Source: an uncultured Sphingomonadaceae bacterium
GTDB lineage: Bacteria > Pseudomonadota > Alphaproteobacteria > Sphingomonadales > Sphingomonadaceae
Reading direction: 5' to 3'
Length of the DNA: 64,000 bases
Assembly: GCA_947495985.1 (NCBI GenBank)
Contig: CANMBD010000004.1
Span: forward strand, 291,642-355,641
Numbering within the stretch: the first letter of the stretch is position 1; every line of letters begins with the position of its first letter. Positions 63,080-64,000 of this stretch are shown here, one piece after another. The notes beneath the pieces are model-generated. The model had not been told where the DNA came from. It saw only the letters and a program-made list of their open reading frames with translations, and searched no databases. The position numbers and the translations under genes were made by a program.

Positions 63080-64000
63080 TTAGAACTGGATTTTGAGTCC
63101 CGTGCGTCCGCCGTAGCTGGTGTAGTCACCGCTGATGTCCGCATTGGCTTCGATGAAGCCGGAGACGCCGTTCCGGGAAGCGATGTTGAGACCCAAATCG
63201 AACCGTCCGAACGTTTTGGACAACCGGTTTTCAATCGCAATCGAAGATGCGCCAGTCGAGAACGTTAATCCATCACCAGTCTGTGATTGATGCACAACCT
63301 GTCCTCCGAGATAGTAGGTTAGCGTATTGCTTCCGTTCACCTTGGTTTCTCCGCCAAGCCTTGCTCCAATCATACCGCGCAGGCCATCGAACGTATCAAA
63401 GTCGATATTTGCACCGAGCGCTGAAAAATTATCAAGGCTGGTTTGTTGATATTCAAAGCTTGCCAACGGCTGGATGAAGAAATCATCCTCGCCCCAACGA
63501 TAACCCGCTTCAAGCCTGACACCATAGGCTGAACCATCAAGGTCCACGCTATAGCCGGCGGTGCGCGCTCTGACGTCCGCTGTGATAAAGTCATATTTGA
63601 ACAGCGCATTGGCAAAGAACCGACCACTGTTAACCCCCGCATAGGCACCGATATTGAATGCATCATAGCGGACATTGTCAGCCGTTCCGTCAAAGCCGAG
63701 GTTAGAGCTCAAATAACCGCCCGTAAGTCCAAGGACGATATCTTCTTCGCCAAAGGCTGGAACAAAATCATATCCGGTCTGGAAACCGAAATGATCCTGA
63801 TCATAGTCCAGTGAGATTAACTGCGTGAAACCTGCTGACGTAAACTCAAAACTGTCATCTTGCTGGGACAGGCTGCCATAGACCTGCATCCATAAAGGGG
63901 ATTCCGGTGCGGTATGCCGCGACGCCATATGGGCGGCCCATGCATCGGCGGAGCGGTACCAGAGCGATTGTGCCCCTTCGACAAACTTGAGCGTCTGGAA
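63080..64000 (-). CDS. Autotransporter outer-membrane beta-barrel (3' part, runs off the window)
   Basis: The frame is open from the window edge to TAA at 63080, giving 306 C-terminal residues; the start is outside. Just inside the edge, ADAWAAHM and the preceding SLWYRS are typical of the linker into a type V barrel. The rest shows alternating strands (YDQDHFGFQTGYDFVP; RWGEDDFFIQPLASFEYQQ) and ends in the canonical Phe (TGLKIQF). The passenger domain and substrate lie upstream and are not visible. Confidence 0.85.
   Translation of the reverse strand, partial: FQTLKFVEGAQSLWYRSADAWAAHMASRHTAPESPLWMQVYGSLSQQDDSFEFTSAGFTQLISLDYDQDHFGFQTGYDFVPAFGEEDIVLGLTGGYLSSNLGFDGTADNVRYDAFNIGAYAGVNSGRFFANALFKYDFITADVRARTAGYSVDLDGSAYGVRLEAGYRWGEDDFFIQPLASFEYQQTSLDNFSALGANIDFDTFDGLRGMIGARLGGETKVNGSNTLTYYLGGQVVHQSQTGDGLTFSTGASSIAIENRLSKTFGRFDLGLNIASRNGVSGFIEANADISGDYTSYGGRTGLKIQF

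Overview
The window reads as chromosomal DNA of an alphaproteobacterium of the order Sphingomonadales (inference). The protein types point there: a coniferyl-aldehyde dehydrogenase of sphingomonad type, FecI/FecR/TonB-receptor signalling, a DnaA with the Walker A variant STGQGKTH, and the blocks ubiE-ubiB-coaBC-dut | mutM-rpsT | dnaA and argH-lptM-lysA. Coding density is high, genes often overlap by 4 nt (ATGA), and two tRNA genes encode their CCA end. I see no prophage, insertion-sequence transposase, CRISPR array or rRNA.

Layout. 0-7.2 kb: gamma-glutamyltransferase, a DEAD-box RNA helicase with a long leader, and a minus-strand catabolic set (CaiB-type CoA transferase, aldehyde dehydrogenase, CitE-type lyase). 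7.2-17.1 kb: a polysaccharide/glycosylation region. It holds a tightly overlapping cassette (DUF2304, DPM1-type glycosyltransferase, small EamA/SMR-type flippase, large polytopic GT-C-like protein), a methyltransferase, then manC-manA-ugd and a CapD-type nucleotide-sugar dehydratase. 17.1-20.7 kb: cysD-cysNC-cysQ for sulfate activation and PAPS turnover. 21.0-23.8 kb: a two-subunit molybdenum hydroxylase. 23.8-29.4 kb: FecI-type sigma factor, FecR, STN-containing TonB receptor and a secreted LCCL-domain protein, flanked by two DUF6491 paralogues.

29.6-42.3 kb: tRNA-Arg and housekeeping genes (nth, M48 protease, dapB, cobB, moeB, dut, coaBC, ubiB, ubiE, mutM, rpsT) plus a pseudo-receiver/winged-helix protein. 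42.6-45.4 kb: a DUF4136 lipoprotein, dnaA with a perfect DnaA box upstream, and tRNA-Val. 45.4-45.7 kb: a pair of perfect 42-bp inverted repeats, each arm itself a palindrome. 45.7-52.3 kb: TlpA-like thioredoxin, argH-lptM-lysA, a truncated CysG-like protein, DUF2721, a tiny ORF with an extended Shine-Dalgarno sequence, and tlyA. 52.3-58.1 kb: MscS channel, thiolase, small enzymes, AbgT transporter, DHFR-fold protein. 58.1-64 kb is the least ordinary part: long intergenic stretches with structured DNA, a globin, a 616-aa periplasmic repeat protein, two tiny ORFs, a MarR regulator and the 3' part of an autotransporter beta-barrel gene that runs off the window.

The most promising candidates for something undescribed are the lipid-linked-sugar cassette, the paired palindromic repeats beside tRNA-Val, the 34-codon ORF with a near-perfect anti-SD match, and the structured intergenic sequences around 59.0 and 59.7 kb.
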